Assembly: GCF_030270605.1 (NCBI RefSeq)
Contig: NZ_BSYJ01000006.1
Coordinates: forward strand, 1-64,000
Length of the DNA: 64,000 nucleotides
Direction: 5' to 3'
Source of the DNA: Biformimicrobium ophioploci
GTDB taxonomy: Bacteria; Pseudomonadota; Gammaproteobacteria; Pseudomonadales; Cellvibrionaceae
A program made the translations under genes and the position numbers. This document shows, piece after piece, positions 61,268-64,000 of this stretch. Each line of letters starts with the position of its first letter. Positions within the stretch are counted from its first letter, which is position 1. The notes beneath the pieces were generated by a model, which saw only the letters and a program-made list of their open reading frames with translations, ran no database searches and was not told where the DNA came from.

Positions 61268-63568
61268 TTAGAACTCAGCAGTAAACTGCACACCATAGGT
61301 GCGCGGCGGGTTGTACATTCCCATCTGGGAAAGCCCGCCGATCTTGACGAGACGGGCATAGCGCTCATCTGTCAGGTTGCGACCGTAAAGGCTGACACGA
61401 TAATTTTCGTCAATCGTAAGATTCACACTGGCGTTGTGCATTCCCATGGCATCTACGTGGCCGCGCGGATCGTTAAAGAACTCGCTCTCATACTCGTCCG
61501 ACCAACGGTAACTGTAGTTGATGGAGAACTCACCCAGAGTAGTCTGGCGATAGTAATCAAAACCCGCACCGATTGTGGTATCAGGAGTATTGCGCAGCGA
61601 CAGGTAGGTATTATCCGTTGGAATAGATCCTTCACCAGGGAAAACTTCACCATCAACATCGGCGAAAAACTCCTTGTATTCAGCGTCCAACAGGCCGGCC
61701 ATCATGTAGAAGCTCAATTCACTGGTAATTGCCGCTTGCATCTCGAGCTCCAGGCCGGAAATTTCCACATCGCCAGCATTGCGAACGATAGTATTGACCT
61801 GACCACCTTCTGCCGGCACCAGGATCTCCTCCTGCTTGTCGGTGTAATCCGTCATGAAAGCGGTAGCATTGAAGCGAACGCGGTTGTCCATCCACTCGCT
61901 CTTCATGCCTACTTCAAAGGTATCCACGTATTCCGGATCAAAAGAGGCGATTGCTTCCACATTCTGGGTGCGGGCAAAGAAGCCTCCGCTCTTGAAGCCT
62001 TTGGCAAATGACGCAAACGTCATTACGTCATCGCTAATATTGTATTGCAGCGCGACTTTAGGAGAAAACTCCTTCCAATCATCCTTGAGCTTACGAGTAG
62101 GCCCAGGTGGGATAATATTTGCACCGAAAAGCTGGGAGTCCCAACCGCCGGCACCACCCTCAAAGGTTTTCTCCTCCCATGTATAGCGACCGCCGAGGTT
62201 CAGGGAGAGGTCATCAGTCAGCGCCCAATCCATGCTGGCAAACACCGCACTGGCTTCACTTGTCACGAAACCGTCCAGATTTGCACTGATATCGCCATGC
62301 GGCAGCGCATTCAGTCCAGGTACATCAGCAAAGATGTAGTACCACATATCGTAACTGACCTGGTGCTGACGAGCATCGGATTCGAAATAATACACACCGG
62401 CTGTGAGGTTTACGTCCTCATTGAACTGGCCGTTGATCCGCAGTTCCTGACTGAACTGGGTGTACTCATGCCCACCCTTCACATTCAGCAAACTTACAGC
62501 GCTGGAATCCCATTCGTAGTCGTACTCTTCTTCCCGATCCTGATGAGCGGTGACAGAGGTCAACTGCCAGTCACCAACTGCCCAGTTCATGGTCAGGGCA
62601 ATCAGGTCATTCTGAATCGCCCCTTCATTCGGACCATTGGTGGAAACATGGTCTTCATCGCTGCCCTGGTCCAGGCTCATACATCCGGATCCAAGGGGTG
62701 GGTTGGTCGGATCGGCCGGAATATTGACGATACCGGGAATGACCAGGCCACCCACACTGACCAGACATGCGAGACTGTCATCAGCATTGAAGTTGGCAAA
62801 GGCGCCGCGCTCGGAATCATCATCAATGCGGTCATAGCTCAGCAAGATGTCGAAATTTTCGCTCACATCAAAGGCAACGGCTGCGCCCAGCTGCAGGGAA
62901 TCCTTGCCGCCGGCGTCTTTCCCGGTCGTGGTGTTCTTGATGTAACCGTCCGACTGGACCTTATTAACGGAAAGCTTAAGGCCGCCAATCTCTGAAAGGG
63001 GCGTGTTCACTACGGCCTTGGTTTCGAGTAAGCCGAAATCCCCCATGTTCACCTGGATTTTCGAACCCAGCTCTTTGGTGGGCTTGGAGCGAACCACATT
63101 GAGCGCGCCACCGGTAGTATTCTTGCCATACAGCGTGCCCTGCGGGCCGCGAAGCACTTCGATACGCTCCAGGTCGAAACTATCCATCAACTGCCCGGCG
63201 GTAGTCCCCATGAACACCCCATCCAGGATTACACCAACCGGTGCTTCCATGCTTTTGTCAGGGTCCTGGTGGCTAATACCGCGAATCGAGATGACCGCAC
63301 CGTTGGCGCTTGCGGGGCCGAAGTCAAAATTCACATTGGGCGCGTAATTGTTGACATCTTGCAGGCTCTTGACCGCAGCATTATCCAGTTGCGCCGAGAT
63401 TGCGGTAACCGAAAGGGCAACATCCTGCAGGGATTCCGCGCGCTTCCGCGCGGTAACGGTAATTTCTTCCAGGCCGATGACCTCGTCCTGAGCGAAGCTG
63501 ACCGAAGGCACTGCGGAAACCGCACCCGCCACAATCATACCAGCCGTTATCTTATTTATTTTTATCAT
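61268..63568 (-). CDS. TonB-dependent receptor (copy 2)
   Basis: About 766 residues from MIKINKITAGM, with GGAGAG upstream. Plug region EEITVTARKRAESLQDVALSV and RGPQGTLYGKNTTGGALNVV, barrel ending PPRTYGVQFTAEF with a C-terminal Phe. It aligns over its length with the receptor at 58627 and its promoter shares the same 26-bp element at the same distance (about 146 nt). Tandem duplication of a substrate-specific receptor is the simplest reading; divergent extracellular loops suggest different or broader substrate range. No partner lipoprotein is present. Confidence 0.93.
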   Translation of the reverse strand: MIKINKITAGMIVAGAVSAVPSVSFAQDEVIGLEEITVTARKRAESLQDVALSVTAISAQLDNAAVKSLQDVNNYAPNVNFDFGPASANGAVISIRGISHQDPDKSMEAPVGVILDGVFMGTTAGQLMDSFDLERIEVLRGPQGTLYGKNTTGGALNVVRSKPTKELGSKIQVNMGDFGLLETKAVVNTPLSEIGGLKLSVNKVQSDGYIKNTTTGKDAGGKDSLQLGAAVAFDVSENFDILLSYDRIDDDSERGAFANFNADDSLACLVSVGGLVIPGIVNIPADPTNPPLGSGCMSLDQGSDEDHVSTNGPNEGAIQNDLIALTMNWAVGDWQLTSVTAHQDREEEYDYEWDSSAVSLLNVKGGHEYTQFSQELRINGQFNEDVNLTAGVYYFESDARQHQVSYDMWYYIFADVPGLNALPHGDISANLDGFVTSEASAVFASMDWALTDDLSLNLGGRYTWEEKTFEGGAGGWDSQLFGANIIPPGPTRKLKDDWKEFSPKVALQYNISDDVMTFASFAKGFKSGGFFARTQNVEAIASFDPEYVDTFEVGMKSEWMDNRVRFNATAFMTDYTDKQEEILVPAEGGQVNTIVRNAGDVEISGLELEMQAAITSELSFYMMAGLLDAEYKEFFADVDGEVFPGEGSIPTDNTYLSLRNTPDTTIGAGFDYYRQTTLGEFSINYSYRWSDEYESEFFNDPRGHVDAMGMHNASVNLTIDENYRVSLYGRNLTDERYARLVKIGGLSQMGMYNPPRTYGVQFTAEF

Positions 63569-63713
63569 AGCTCTCTCCATAGATGCGCTTTGAGGACCGG
63601 CTGGCAACCTACTTCAGGCCAAAAACCACGGGCACTTATCCCACCGGGTTTTATTATCTTGGATCGACCGGAATTCTGTTTTTCTCTCCGGACAATTGTA
63701 AAGCCCTACAACA

Positions 63714-63739
63714 AAACAATCAGGACATACTGTTTATCA
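63714..63739. promoter_or_regulatory. Shared operator-like element, copy B (TonB receptor 2)
   Basis: AAACAATCAG, spacer GACATA, then CTGTTTATCA. It matches copy C at the first 16 bases and copy A in the CTGTTT half. Located about 146 nt upstream of the receptor ATG. Confidence 0.55.
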
Positions 63740-63820
63740 TATAGTTAAGAATCTCCTGCTTGCAACAGGGAATTCCGCTTTTTTTAGGAAAGTTTTGACT
63801 GGTCAAGTGACGGACAAGCG

Positions 63821-63856
63821 GTCTCTCTGGCCGGGCATTTGCCGAGCCAGAGAGAC
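63821..63856. terminator. Long hairpin between partial gene and receptor promoter
   Basis: An 11-bp perfect stem GTCTCTCTGGC / GCCAGAGAGAC with a 14-nt loop that can pair further (GGC/GCC). There is no T tract on either side. It lies 75 nt after the stop of the partial minus-strand gene, so a factor-assisted or unusual terminator is possible; it could also be a REP-like repeat. Confidence 0.45.
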
Positions 63857-63931
63857 TTGTAACACACTGATTTTTATCGGATTTATCACCAGTGCATTAA
63901 TGCTTGCACTGGCGTACAGATTCGAGTAGCG

Positions 63932-64000
63932 CTATTGCAGCTCCGGGTTGCACTCAAAAACATGGCCGCTGGTATCCGCCGGCGACCAGGGCGAGGCCGC
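63932..64000 (-). CDS. C-terminal end of an unidentified protein (window edge)
   Basis: Reading the minus strand from the window edge gives 22 codons ending in TAG, with the tail HVFECNPELQ. The first part is Pro/Ser/Ala-rich (AASPWSPADTSG). Only the last residues are visible, so no family can be named. The start is outside the window. Confidence 0.45.
   Translation of the reverse strand, partial: AASPWSPADTSGHVFECNPELQ

Larger units (their letters stand above)
63569..63931. other. Gene-free stretch upstream of TonB receptor 2
   Basis: This 363-bp interval holds the receptor's promoter and operator copy B (63714-63739), a long hairpin (63821-63856), and then the stop of the next partial gene. 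I see no credible frame inside it. Confidence 0.55.

Noticed and set aside
1-64000. CRISPR array, transposon ends, tRNA or rRNA genes
   Set aside because: No regularly spaced repeats, no transposase-like frame and no cloverleaf or rRNA stretch was noticed by reading. A tRNAscan or Infernal run would be decisive.

Overview
The window (64 kb, GC-rich coding sequence, Shine-Dalgarno starts throughout) looks like chromosome of a marine-type, Gram-negative gammaproteobacterium. The pointers are TonB-dependent receptors with the 'EEITVTARK' start, a NarGHJI membrane nitrate reductase, an RND efflux pump, YcjX/YcjF-like proteins, a SlyD-type FKBP and an MmsR/MmsA/MmsB valine operon. A family such as Halieaceae or Microbulbiferaceae is an inference, not a reading. 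No tRNA, rRNA, CRISPR array, transposase or phage gene was seen.

Layout. 0-23 kb is housekeeping: RNA cyclic phosphodiesterase, HPF/RaiA-like ribosome factor, glutathione reductase, a YcjX/YcjF-like pair, a GIN-domain secreted protein, an SLC13 transporter, a HIT protein, a globin-like protein, a CDF metal transporter, SlyD, an M3 lipoprotein peptidase, an RND efflux pair, then an outer-membrane protein, a secreted cyclase and an isoaspartyl peptidase. 23-35 kb (minus strand) is a nitrate respiration operon in the order narG-H-J-I, a parvulin, a small membrane protein and a fused double NarK. It is followed by two paralogous secreted coiled-coil proteins that both carry a WWRFWED motif at or near the C-terminus. 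35-41.7 kb is a complete valine/isobutyrate degradation operon with a divergent AraC/MmsR regulator. 41.7-47 kb is a catabolic cluster: Rieske oxygenase, acyl-CoA dehydrogenase, ThuA-like protein, SDR and a divergent zinc alcohol dehydrogenase. 47-53 kb is a five-gene coenzyme F420 operon (npdG-cofE-cofD-cofC-fbiC). 53-63.6 kb holds two tandem di-heme cytochrome c paralogs and two tandem TonB receptor paralogs.

The most notable region is 41.7-64 kb. A near-identical element of about 26 bp lies in the SDR/alcohol dehydrogenase divergent promoter and again about 150 bp upstream of both TonB receptors. This ties outer-membrane uptake to the oxidoreductases. The F420 operon and the duplicated di-heme proteins sit between these sites. 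Together they suggest an uncharacterised pathway in which an outer-membrane-imported hydrophobic or aromatic compound is oxidised, possibly with F420-dependent steps encoded elsewhere. The substrate cannot be read from the sequence.
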